From Rhodanobacter sp. UBA5168 (GTDB taxonomy: Bacteria; Pseudomonadota; Gammaproteobacteria; Xanthomonadales; Rhodanobacteraceae): a stretch of 6,195 nucleotides of DNA. How positions within the stretch are numbered: position 1 is the first letter of the stretch; every line of letters starts with the position of its first letter. The notes beneath the pieces are model-generated. The model was given only the letters and a program-made list of their open reading frames with translations. It was not told where the DNA came from and ran no database searches. The position numbers were made by a program, and so were the translations under genes. The stretch lies in NCBI GenBank assembly GCA_002413455.1, contig DHXA01000134.1:1-6195 (forward strand). The letters are read 5' to 3'. Shown here in pieces: positions 1-5,729 of this stretch.

Positions 1-1017
1 ACGGAACCCGGGGCGATTCAACTCGCCTGTCTGATCGTCCTTTCGCTCCACTGTTCCGTCTTTTTCTTTCCTGACACCTTCCGGTATCTCAGTGGCGCCC
101 CGAAAATTGGCGTCTGGTTATTTTTCATCCTTAGCGCATTTTTATTGACGAACCATCTTCTCGTCGGCGAACTATCTCGCGAGAGAATGGGAGATTACGT
201 TTTGGGGCGACTGCTTCGGATCATTCCATTGTACTTTGTGGCCGTACTCGGCTACCGCATTTTGGGAACGGCCGGCATCCAGTCGACCTCGGATATGCTT
301 GATGCGGCAACCTTAAAAGCCGGATTTGCACACCTATGGACGATCCCTGTGGAGATGAAATTCTATGCATTGTTGGCGATTCTCATCATACCAATAAGCA
401 TCATTTATCGAAGAATGGGTATCTGGCCGGCCATCCTATTAGTGATCACTGCAGCCCTTTTTGCTCTATATATTTTCCCGTCAAACCAAACCACGGTGAG
501 TTCCATACAACTGCGCTGGTATTTGCCTTGTTTCTTGACTGGAGTGACAGCTGCCATCGCATACCCCATTTTGCCGGCGGCAAAGCCGTGGATGTGCGCA
601 GCGCTAAACATCACGGTGTTGGGCGGAATGGTTCTCGCCACCAACTACTTCAGAGTGAAGCTTGGCGGCTCGTCTGACCCTAAATGGCTCATGGACAAAT
701 TTGTACCGATCGGCATTGCTTGGGCGGCATTCGTGATCGTAAATGTGGATCGATCAGATTATTGGATGCAGATATGGAACTTCAAAGCATTAAGACTCAT
801 TGGCCGTTGGAGCTATTCGATCTATCTGTTCCACTGGTACGTCCTCGTCAAACTTGCCGAACTGTTCCCTCAAAACGCGGCCGCCATGGCGTCCGCCTTC
901 GTTGGCGCGCTCTTGCTCGGCGCCTCCATGCATAGCTTAGTAGAACTCCCCTGCATGCGACTGCGTAAAAGAGTTTCCCGCTCGCAGCAGAGCCGTGTGA
1001 TCACAGAAGCCACTTAG
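1..1017 (+). CDS. Acyltransferase 3 family membrane protein (OafA/YrhL-like), 5' end outside window
   Basis: The frame is open from the first base, so the gene starts outside the window; 338 residues are visible. Family members are integral membrane enzymes that move acyl groups, often acetyl, onto extracytoplasmic sugars such as O-antigen or exopolysaccharide. Family landmarks are in order: a membrane helix with a histidine (H17), a GVWLFFILSAFLLT segment (family form GVdlFFvlSGfLi), RLLRIIPLYF, HLWTIPVEMKFY near residues 111-122 (family form HLWSLxvEeqFY), RWSYSIYLFHWYV, and a final SLVELPCMRLRKR. Many hydrophobic segments fit about ten helices. A TTG at 145 lies inside the LSAFLLT motif and is not the start. 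Two stop codons follow in tandem (1015-1020). GC is lower than in the genes to the right, as is common for surface-polysaccharide genes. The family is secure; the substrate is unknown. Confidence 0.9.
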   Translation, partial: TEPGAIQLACLIVLSLHCSVFFFPDTFRYLSGAPKIGVWLFFILSAFLLTNHLLVGELSRERMGDYVLGRLLRIIPLYFVAVLGYRILGTAGIQSTSDMLDAATLKAGFAHLWTIPVEMKFYALLAILIIPISIIYRRMGIWPAILLVITAALFALYIFPSNQTTVSSIQLRWYLPCFLTGVTAAIAYPILPAAKPWMCAALNITVLGGMVLATNYFRVKLGGSSDPKWLMDKFVPIGIAWAAFVIVNVDRSDYWMQIWNFKALRLIGRWSYSIYLFHWYVLVKLAELFPQNAAAMASAFVGALLLGASMHSLVELPCMRLRKRVSRSQQSRVITEAT

Positions 1018-1034
1018 TAGCTTCGCGAAAAGGG

Positions 1035-1490
1035 TTAGAATACCCACGGTCGGGATCGCATCTTGGTTAGCAAGGCGACAACATGACCTAGTGCGCAGAG
1101 CAACGCCACGCTTAGGGCCGCAACCTCCGTGGTGTTTCCCCAATCCCTATAACTGTCGTGGAGCATGATCACAGCCACCGCACCCATGGCCCACATCGAC
1201 GGTGCCAGTTGTCGAAAAGAGTCCTTTCTCTTCGTTCCTGTCTTTTTAACGTTGGCTCCCCAGCGCTTACCAACAGGCGAATGCTGGACAGCACACTCAA
1301 TCGCCCACCTCGTCCACCCAATCCCGTTGGCGGCGACGTGCTGTGGCCAGCTGGCGCAAAAATGGCCGATGACGGCATTTCCACGCTTTGCCGCTTGCCG
1401 CCGCCTTTCCCGCCGCCGTGCGCAGGCCGGTGGATCGTAGCCTCGGTTGCCAATAAGGGCAGGCAGTGTTTTGCACATGCCTAAATTCAT
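1035..1490 (-). pseudogene. Possible fragment of a membrane protein (C-terminal part only)
   Basis: An open frame of 151 codons runs convergently to the acyltransferase and stops 17 bp from it. Only the last 53 codons (1035-1196, from an ATG) look protein-like: a short hydrophobic stretch (AMGAVAVIML), a polar turn (HDSYRDWGN), a clear membrane segment (ALSVALLCALGHVVALL) and a basic tail (KMRSR). The N-terminal two thirds are Arg/Cys-rich without domain character. This could be the 3' remnant of a chromosomal membrane protein cut by arrival of the element, a very small membrane protein, or chance. I do not recognise the family, and no ribosome binding site is evident before the ATG at 1196. 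Confidence 0.25.
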
Positions 1491-1494
1491 AGGC
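1463..1494 (-). other. Two abutting small hairpins just after the operon
   Basis: On the plus strand, GCAGTG (1463-1468) pairs with CAC-A-TGC (1474-1480, one bulged A) around a TTTTG loop. GCCTA (1479-1483) pairs with TAGGC (1490-1494) around AATTCA. The second hairpin starts 11 bp after the stop codon of the 203-aa gene. No T-run follows on the minus strand, so this is not a classical intrinsic terminator. It may stabilise the mRNA 3' end, act as a weak terminator, or be part of an element end. The pairings are seen; the role is not. Confidence 0.3.
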
Positions 1495-1505
1495 TAACCC
1501 ACCTG

Positions 1506-2117
1506 TTATTCGTATCCCTGCAAGCGTCCGATCAGCCGCAGCAAGTAGCCGCTTTCCCGCTCGGCCAGCTCGGCGTCACGCTCGGCGTAGCGTTCGAAAG
1601 TGCGCCAGCGCATCCACTTGGGCTTGTACGGCTCGCCGAACAGGTCACTGAAGGTGTCGCCTATCTTGCGCCGGATCGCCCAGCGTTGCGCCATAATTCG
1701 GTCGCTGCCGCTCGTGCGCTGGCTGGCGTACGTCGGTCGCGGACGGATCGCCGTGCGGCTGCAGAATTGTTCGATTGCCCCGAACTTGTACAGCTTCAGC
1801 ACGCGCCGCTGGGTGTACGGGCAGTGCATGTACCAGCGCCTGCCGCCGTACTGCAGGGGCAGCGATGACAGCCGGATGGTGCAGGTCACGTCTTGCGGTT
1901 TGCCGTCCGGTTTCCAGGTGTAGGACAACCGCAGATCGCCGCTCTCCGCGGTCAGGCTGGCGCTGTAGCCGATGCTGGCGACCTGTTTGCCGTCGCGGCT
2001 CCATTGCCAGCTGCCGGACGTTGTGGCACCCGCCAGCAACGCGCCTGCCTTGAACAGACTGCCCACGCTCAAGCACAGCGCGGATTCGATATGCGGGCGC
2101 CAGCCGCAGCCGCTCAT
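1506..2117 (-). CDS. 203-aa mobile-element protein with a degenerate zinc-ribbon-like centre, function unknown
   Basis: Last gene of the four-gene operon. The ATG at 2117 shares ATGA with the stop of the preceding gene, which makes it a better start than the ATG at 2192. From memory, the layout matches a widespread family of uncharacterised proteins in proteobacterial islands: an N-terminal part with IESALCLSVGSLFKAG and W-S-R-D-G (about residues 10-45), a beta-rich middle (SIGYSASL, LRLSYTW), then GGRRWYMHCP, RRVLKLY, YASQR and MRWRTFERY. Typical members carry CPxCGRRV plus a second CxxC, suggesting a zinc ribbon. Here C99 and C119 remain, but the partner positions read CPYTQRR and FCSRTA, so a four-cysteine site is not intact. 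The C-terminus (about 140-203) is charged and helical. Nucleic-acid binding is inference only. Confidence 0.82.
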   Translation of the reverse strand: MSGCGWRPHIESALCLSVGSLFKAGALLAGATTSGSWQWSRDGKQVASIGYSASLTAESGDLRLSYTWKPDGKPQDVTCTIRLSSLPLQYGGRRWYMHCPYTQRRVLKLYKFGAIEQFCSRTAIRPRPTYASQRTSGSDRIMAQRWAIRRKIGDTFSDLFGEPYKPKWMRWRTFERYAERDAELAERESGYLLRLIGRLQGYE

Positions 2118-2332
2118 GCCTGCTCTGCCTCGCCACCGTGCGCACGCCACCATGCGGCAGCTTGCTGCTCCTGCCGTCGATAGGCCCAGCATCGGAATGG
2201 CACCACGTACAAGTCACAGCTCCCCAGCTCGAACCGCTGCACGTCACGGGGGCGACTGTTCCAGCCGGGCTTGCGGTCAGCCGCAGCAAGTGCGGCCAGC
2301 ACGTCCGAAGGTAGCGTTGTCGTTCGGGTCAT
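2114..2332 (-). CDS. Small hypothetical protein, 72 aa
   Basis: Third gene of the operon. Its ATG overlaps the primase stop (TCAT at 2329-2332, ATGA on the coding strand), and its own stop overlaps the next start in the same way (2114-2117). Such double coupling argues strongly that this small frame is translated. The product begins with a short Thr-rich segment (MTRTTTL), then an Ala-rich helix (SDVLAALAAADRK), a central part with aromatic and hydrophobic residues (CDLYVVPFRCWAY) and a Gln/Ala/Trp-rich end. No membrane helix, signal peptide or known domain is visible. Its position after a primase suggests an accessory to element replication or regulation, but the function is unknown. Confidence 0.75.
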   Translation of the reverse strand: MTRTTTLPSDVLAALAAADRKPGWNSRPRDVQRFELGSCDLYVVPFRCWAYRRQEQQAAAWWRAHGGEAEQA

Positions 2333-3570
2333 GGTGCGTTCCTCTCAGTGCCGAGTGCATCGGAAGCCTCTACAGCTTCAAGCCTGTTTATATTCTTAGG
2401 TGCACTCTCAGCGTTACATGCGCTTGTCACGCTTACCGTTCTATGCGGACGTGGCAGGAACTCGGGCGCAATCGCGAACCGCGACGGCTGCCTACCGTGC
2501 TGGGTCATCTTGCCGCCCCCAGTTCGGATCAGCACGCCGGCATCCACCACACGCGCCACATATCGGTAAAAAGTGGTCGGGCGATCTATTCCATGTTGGC
2601 CTTTGAAGTCAGGCCAAGGCAACGCAATGTTGCCATTGTTGTGGCTGTTCAATTGACGGTAGGCAGCTACCACGACGGGGATGGTTGCCGGTGGCAGCGA
2701 CTTCCACACGGGCGAGTCCAGCAGCGCATGCGGCAGCATGGCAAATCCGTTCGATCCGTAGGCGCTGGCGTGGGCTGCGATTGTGTCCACCTCGCTGGCG
2801 CACAACGGTGGTTGGCAGCGCTCGGCGTTCATTTTCTGCAGTCGCTGATTCACGGCCGCAGGATCAAGACCGCTGCACACCAATCCACGCGCCAAGCCGA
2901 ACAGTTCGTTATTGCGGTCGCCCTCGGGGATAACCGCCGCCAATGTGCGCCGTGCTACTGCTGGCGCTTTGTGGGGCGGCGCCAGCCCGAACGCCTCGAC
3001 CATCGCCGCATGCGGATACGGTGCACCATCATGCTGCGCAATAACGCGAGACAGGAACGGCTCGCCCTTGTGGTGAAAGAAACCCGGCAGGCGCATCACG
3101 CGGGGCAAGTCGCACACCTTCGGATCAGATCCAAAGCGCTGTGCTATGGCCTGCTGCATCGGCTTGAATCGCTCCAGCGGCGTGTCATCGGTCAGCCAGT
3201 AGGCATGCCAGCGTCCGGGTGATGACTCCACGACGATATGCGGCTGTAAGGGAAAAGATTGCACGGGGGCCAGCGGTGCACCGTCCAGATCGGCAAAACA
3301 TGCGCGTACCTGCTGCACATTGGCCGCCTTGCGGCCTCTATTGTCGCCACGGTTCACCATGACAAAGATGCCCGCGCCCGCGGCGTTCAATCGCCTCAGC
3401 GTGGCGCCGTGCTGGGCCAGGTCGCCTTGCAGGATGCGGGCTAAGCCAGCGCGGTGCCGGGGACCGTCGTCGAACGTCTGGAACGTGTGCGCGGCGCCCA
3501 GGCGGGTCAGGAAGGCGCGCGCCTGCACCATGTCCACGACAGGCCCTTCCACTCGCTCGACGGCGATCAT
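2329..3570 (-). CDS. RepB/AEP-type DNA primase with PriCT and winged-helix-like C-terminal regions, 413 aa
   Basis: Likely makes primers for replication of the mobile element. The start at 3570 shares ATGA with the AlpA stop; an in-frame ATG at 3678 would overlap alpA by 112 bp. Residues about 14-195 resemble the RepB-type archaeo-eukaryotic primase core: CFADLDG with D94 and D96 as the metal-binding DxD, SSPGRWHAYW with H122, and DPKVCDLPRVMRLPGFFHHKG (about 149-169) with further acidic and basic residues. Residues about 206-272 fit a PriCT_1 region (EGDRNNELFGLARGL, EVDTIAAHA). Residues about 276-372 look like a winged helix of the replication-protein type (LLDSPVWKSL, RPTTFYRYVARVVDAGVL). 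The Glu/Asn-rich tail seems disordered. No helicase (Walker) motifs are present, so unwinding must come from another protein. Confidence 0.88.
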   Translation of the reverse strand: MIAVERVEGPVVDMVQARAFLTRLGAAHTFQTFDDGPRHRAGLARILQGDLAQHGATLRRLNAAGAGIFVMVNRGDNRGRKAANVQQVRACFADLDGAPLAPVQSFPLQPHIVVESSPGRWHAYWLTDDTPLERFKPMQQAIAQRFGSDPKVCDLPRVMRLPGFFHHKGEPFLSRVIAQHDGAPYPHAAMVEAFGLAPPHKAPAVARRTLAAVIPEGDRNNELFGLARGLVCSGLDPAAVNQRLQKMNAERCQPPLCASEVDTIAAHASAYGSNGFAMLPHALLDSPVWKSLPPATIPVVVAAYRQLNSHNNGNIALPWPDFKGQHGIDRPTTFYRYVARVVDAGVLIRTGGGKMTQHGRQPSRFAIAPEFLPRPHRTVSVTSACNAESAPKNINRLEAVEASDALGTERNAP

Positions 3571-3794
3571 GCTGCCACCCGTTCGATCAGCGCGCGGATG
3601 TCTTCCACCCGCCACGCGGTAATGCGGGCTCCCAGTTTGACGGGTTGCGGATAGCGGCCGGACTTCACGCCCGCCCACCAGGTGGAGCGACAGACGGGAA
3701 ACAGGGCGGGAATCGCCGGGGCGTTCTCAGTAGCCGGCTTGCCCAGTATGTGAGGCAGACGTAGGTAGCCGGTTTCGGGGAGTGGTGAAGCCAT
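3567..3794 (-). CDS. AlpA-family DNA-binding regulator, 75 aa
   Basis: A short single-domain protein of the AlpA/MerR-like helix-turn-helix class, in which phage and island regulators control excision or replication genes. The family signature is clear: LRLPHILG near the N-terminus, then FPVCRSTWWAGVKSGRYPQP (32-51, the helix-turn-helix and turn), then VKLGARITAWRVEDIRALI (52-70, the wing and last helix). I prefer the ATG at 3794 because AGAGGA lies 7 nt upstream. The ATG at 3833 would add 13 residues and has no such site. The stop overlaps the primase start by ATGA, so regulator and primase are co-translated. It may bind the dyads upstream (3855-3875, 3950-3980) and control its own operon; that is inference. 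Confidence 0.9.
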   Translation of the reverse strand: MASPLPETGYLRLPHILGKPATENAPAIPALFPVCRSTWWAGVKSGRYPQPVKLGARITAWRVEDIRALIERVAA

Positions 3795-3801
3795 GTTGCT
3801 T

Positions 3802-3807
3802 TCCTCT
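3802..3807 (-). promoter_or_regulatory. Ribosome binding site deciding the alpA start
   Basis: AGAGGA on the minus strand, 7 nt before the ATG at 3794, is a strong Shine-Dalgarno match. The region upstream of the alternative ATG at 3833 (…GAATGACTAGCC) has none. The downstream genes rely on ATGA coupling, so this is probably the main ribosome entry site of the operon. Confidence 0.7.
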
Positions 3808-3833
3808 GCCCTTGTTTGGGCGTTGCTGGACAT

Positions 3834-3982
3834 GGCTAGTCATTCTGGTCACATTTCGGCGGCTGAATAGCCGAAGCGATTTACCCCTTTCCGAGCGTCG
3901 ACATAGGAATGGGGTCAGTCCTTTCACAACGTTGGCGCGGAGAAAATGGCGCAGCTGCGACCTTTGAAAGGGGTGTCCCCAT
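3834..3982 (-). promoter_or_regulatory. Dyad-rich spacer upstream of alpA, probable control region
   Basis: The gap between the split gene and alpA carries several short dyads. TTCGGC (3855-3860) and GCCGAA (3870-3875) enclose a nested GGCT-GAAT-AGCC. CGCAGCTGCG (3950-3959) is a perfect palindrome. CCTTT-G-AAAGG (3961-3971) overlaps GGGG-TGT-CCCC (3970-3980) just after the stop of the upstream gene. A weak minus-strand promoter candidate is TTGTGA (3924-3929) and TATGTC (3900-3905) with an 18-bp spacer; the -10 box matches only three of six consensus positions. The layout fits an operator/promoter region for the AlpA operon, and the dyad at 3961-3980 could also end the upstream transcript. 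The dyads are seen; the function is inferred. Confidence 0.4.
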
Positions 3983-4400
3983 CTAGTCCGCACTTCCTTT
4001 CCTGCGTCCGGTGCGCAGATCATCCGCACGCAAAATTGATGCAATCGAGTCGGCCAGCTTGGTGCTCGCACCCTTCGAGGTCAGATACTCGATCACTTCA
4101 TTATTGGTGGGTGCCGTGCTGGGTTCATCTGAATCGTAAGTGCTCCACCACTGCTTGGCTGCGTCGGCCAAAAGCTCCAATGCTTTTGTGCTGTGGTCAC
4201 CCCACGGCCATCGACCTGCTATTGCGGGCAATGGTGTCGTTGCGTGCGGCTTGGCGGACACATGCGGTGGCAACGGATACGAAATGCCCTTGGCTTGGCA
4301 CCATGCGACCAATGATTCTGCTGTGATCGTCCAGGTTTTTTCGTTGCGTGCGGTTGTGCTCTCTGTTGCTTGCACCTCCTTACGCGAAATCGCTCGGTGC
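3983..4400 (-). pseudogene. 3' part of an IS-split gene (hypothetical mobile-element protein)
   Basis: Encodes the C-terminal part of a protein interrupted by the insertion sequence; the 5' part is at 5746-6029. Visible features are a WTITAESLVAWCQAKGISYPLP segment (a beta-turn-helix pattern), a Pro/Ala-rich linker, then RWPWGDHSTKALELLADAAKQWW and a C-terminal helical part with APTNNEVIEYLTSKGAS and LADSIASILRAD that looks like a small helix-turn-helix-like fold. I recall similar C-termini in hypothetical proteins of proteobacterial islands, but no function is known. The stop is at 3983-3985. Reading out of the element, an in-frame TTG at 4438 could fuse IS bases to this part, but no ribosome binding site precedes it, so expression is doubtful. 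Confidence 0.8.
4392..4400. repeat. Target-site duplication, left copy
   Basis: GCTCGGTGC directly abuts the left inverted repeat and is repeated exactly at 5746-5754 next to the right one. Nine bases is the size known for IS10-type IS4-family elements. Removing the insertion sequence and one copy restores an open frame. Confidence 0.95.
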
Positions 4401-4416
4401 CTGAGGTTTCCCCACG
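4401..4416 (+). repeat. Left terminal inverted repeat of the IS
   Basis: CTGAGGTTTCCCCACG matches the reverse complement of 5730-5745 with no mismatch; homology stops at the next base. A GATC site lies just inside (4426-4429). In IS10 such sites make transposition sensitive to Dam methylation; whether that holds here is unknown. Confidence 0.95.
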
Positions 4417-4463
4417 AATCTTCTAGATCAATCAGCAACTTGCGTACTGATTAAAGGAACAGT

Positions 4464-4525
4464 GCGCGCATGATGCGGTCATTCCTCACGGGTTACGAAG
4501 CCAGAGGAGACCACACCATGCGCGC
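4464..4525 (+). promoter_or_regulatory. Fold-back inverted repeat covering the transposase start codon
   Basis: GCGCGCATG (4464-4472) is perfectly complementary to CATGCGCGC (4517-4525). With one bulged C (4526) the pairing extends to GT/AC outside. The 3' arm contains the transposase ATG (4518-4520); the 44-nt loop holds its ribosome binding site (GAGGAG, 4504-4509). An mRNA that includes both arms would have the start codon buried in a 9-11 bp GC-rich stem. IS10 is known to limit transposase made from transcripts that read in from outside by a comparable fold-back. The repeat is seen; this role is inferred. Confidence 0.55.
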
Positions 4526-5726
4526 CACCAAAGTATTGCAAAAGTGCCTGGGTGATGCACTGCAGCCGATGCACGCCCTGCGCCGTCGCGTGTTGTTGCG
4601 AGCGGTCGAGGCGCTGATCCAAGGCCGTCGCCTGACCCTGATCGATGTCGCGCGCGCATGGCCGGGGGCAGAGCGCATCCGTGCGCCCTTGAAGGCGCTT
4701 GATCGATTGTTGGGCAATCGACATCTGCACGCTGAGCGGGAGCACATGCATGCGTCCATGGCACGCTGGCTCCTGCGCGGTCGGCATCCGGTGATCGTGC
4801 TGGACTGGTGCAACCTGAAGGCGGATCAGCGCTGGCATCTTTTACGCGCGGCGGTTCCCGTCGGTGGGCGCACGCTGACGATATTGGACATGGTCTTCCC
4901 CGATGGGCAGCAGGGTTCGCCGGCGGCAGAGAAACATTTCTTGCAACGGTTGGCGACGCTCATTCCCGAAGATGTACAGCCGATCCTGGTGACCGATGCC
5001 GGCTTTCGCGCGCCATGGTTCCGGGCCGTCGAAGCGATGGGCTGGTATTGGCTTGGACGTCTGCGCCACCGCACGCTGGTCAAGCCCGCCGAGGCTGTGG
5101 ATACGCCGGGTGCGTGGGTGCCGTGCCGGGCGCTCTATGAGTTGGCCGTCGCTGCGCCACGCGACTTGGGGCTGATGGATACGGTGCGTGCGAAGCCTTG
5201 GTGCTGTCGCGTGGTCGTGCACGCCAAACCCCCGAAGGGACGTAAACAACACAACCGTCAGGGCGTGCCATCGCGCACCAAAAAGAGCCAACAAAACGCG
5301 GCGCGCGAGCGGGAGCCGTGGCTACTCGTTGCCTCACCGGCACTGAGTCACTTGAGCGCCTGCCAGCTGGTGGCACTGTACGCACGACGCATGCAGATCG
5401 AGTTGTCCTTCCGCGATCTCAAATCCCACCGCTACGGTCATGCCTTTGAGGACAGTTTGACCCGCAAAGGCCATCGCATCGAGGTGCTGCTGTTGCTCCA
5501 CACGATGGCAGCCTTCGCCAGCTGGCTGGTCGGTATGGCCTGCGAAACGGCAGGCATCGACCAATGGCTGGCGCCTTTTCGATCCAAGCGCCGGCTCTAC
5601 TCCATCATGCGGCTGGGCCGGGAGGCGCTGGTGCGACGATGGTCAAATGCCAGGCTTGAAGAACTCATGGCGCAGATACGAAAGCCGTCTCCCCCATTGC
5701 TTGATCAGATGGCCGTGGCAACATGA
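4518..5726 (+). CDS. IS4-family transposase (IS10-like), 402 aa
   Basis: A cut-and-paste DDE transposase that binds the 16-bp ends and moves the element. The start at 4518 has GAGGAG 8 nt upstream and gives 402 residues, the length of IS10 transposase. Two in-frame ATGs at 4470 and 4473 lack a ribosome site. Catalytic residues are visible: D96 in PVIVLDW, D160 in PILVTDAGF and E295 in RRMQIELSFRDLK. The IS4 signature Y-(2)-R-(3)-E-(6)-K is exact (Y288, R291, E295, K302). Other IS10-like blocks are LDRLLGNRHLHAER (61-74), GRTLTILDMVFP and PWFRAVEAMGWYWLGRLR. A basic, probably exposed stretch (KPPKGRKQHNR, about 237-247) precedes the glutamate part. The stop is 3 bp before the right repeat. Nothing suggests inactivation. 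Confidence 0.96.
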   Translation: MRATKVLQKCLGDALQPMHALRRRVLLRAVEALIQGRRLTLIDVARAWPGAERIRAPLKALDRLLGNRHLHAEREHMHASMARWLLRGRHPVIVLDWCNLKADQRWHLLRAAVPVGGRTLTILDMVFPDGQQGSPAAEKHFLQRLATLIPEDVQPILVTDAGFRAPWFRAVEAMGWYWLGRLRHRTLVKPAEAVDTPGAWVPCRALYELAVAAPRDLGLMDTVRAKPWCCRVVVHAKPPKGRKQHNRQGVPSRTKKSQQNAAREREPWLLVASPALSHLSACQLVALYARRMQIELSFRDLKSHRYGHAFEDSLTRKGHRIEVLLLLHTMAAFASWLVGMACETAGIDQWLAPFRSKRRLYSIMRLGREALVRRWSNARLEELMAQIRKPSPPLLDQMAVAT

Positions 5727-5729
5727 AAA

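Larger units (their letters stand above)
1021..1505. other. Intergenic region without a convincing complete gene
   Basis: This 485-bp stretch lies between the acyltransferase and the last gene of the minus-strand operon. Overlapping open frames of 90-150 codons occur on both strands, but their products are rich in Arg, Pro, Ala and Cys and match no domain I recognise, as expected by chance in GC-rich DNA. Visible structure: a 10-bp palindrome at 1346-1355; a small hairpin at 1361-1379 (GCCG, loop ATGA, CGGC, flanked by AAT/ATT with one bulge); a block at 1398-1417 whose minus strand carries six runs of two or three G, a possible weak G-quadruplex; and two hairpins at 1463-1494. It could hold an element end, a replication origin or an ncRNA, but the sequence alone does not show which. 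Confidence 0.5.

Noticed and set aside
145..147. TTG as start of the acyltransferase
   Set aside because: It falls inside the conserved FFILSAFLLT motif, and the frame continues upstream to the window edge with family-like sequence.
1021..1505. tRNA, CRISPR array or attachment site
   Set aside because: I found no cloverleaf, no regularly spaced repeat and no direct repeat that could be paired with another place in the window.
2118..2192. Longer 203-aa protein from the ATG at 2192
   Set aside because: The added 25 residues overlap the 72-aa gene and look random; the ATGA overlap at 2114-2117 fixes the start.
1645..2289. 214-codon minus-strand frame overlapping the 203-aa and 72-aa genes
   Set aside because: An out-of-frame shadow with Arg/Ala/Gln-rich composition; the coupled frames explain the same DNA better.
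1972..3222. 416-codon plus-strand open frame
   Set aside because: It is antisense to the primase, 72-aa and 203-aa genes. Its product is rich in Arg, His and Cys without domain motifs, while the minus-strand frames show clear families and ATGA coupling.
3571..3678. Longer primase from the ATG at 3678
   Set aside because: It would overlap alpA by 112 bp with Arg/Gly-rich, non-domain sequence; the ATG at 3570 shares ATGA with the alpA stop.
3795..3833. Longer AlpA from the ATG at 3833
   Set aside because: No ribosome binding site there, the extra 13 residues are outside the family domain, and AGAGGA sits correctly before 3794.
4401..4438. IS-derived TTG start fusing IS bases to the 3' half of the split gene
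   Set aside because: In frame, but there is no Shine-Dalgarno sequence upstream. I kept it only as a remark in the pseudogene entry.
4470..4517. Transposase start at 4470 or 4473
   Set aside because: No ribosome site precedes these ATGs; 4518 has GAGGAG at 8 nt and gives the 402-aa length of IS10 transposase.
4440..4560. IS10-style outward promoter and antisense RNA
   Set aside because: I looked on the minus strand for a promoter. The best candidate (TGCAATACT, near 4543-4551) has no good -35 box, so I do not annotate it.
4479..5294. Several minus-strand frames of 85-150 codons inside the IS
   Set aside because: They are antisense shadows of the transposase with no motifs of their own.
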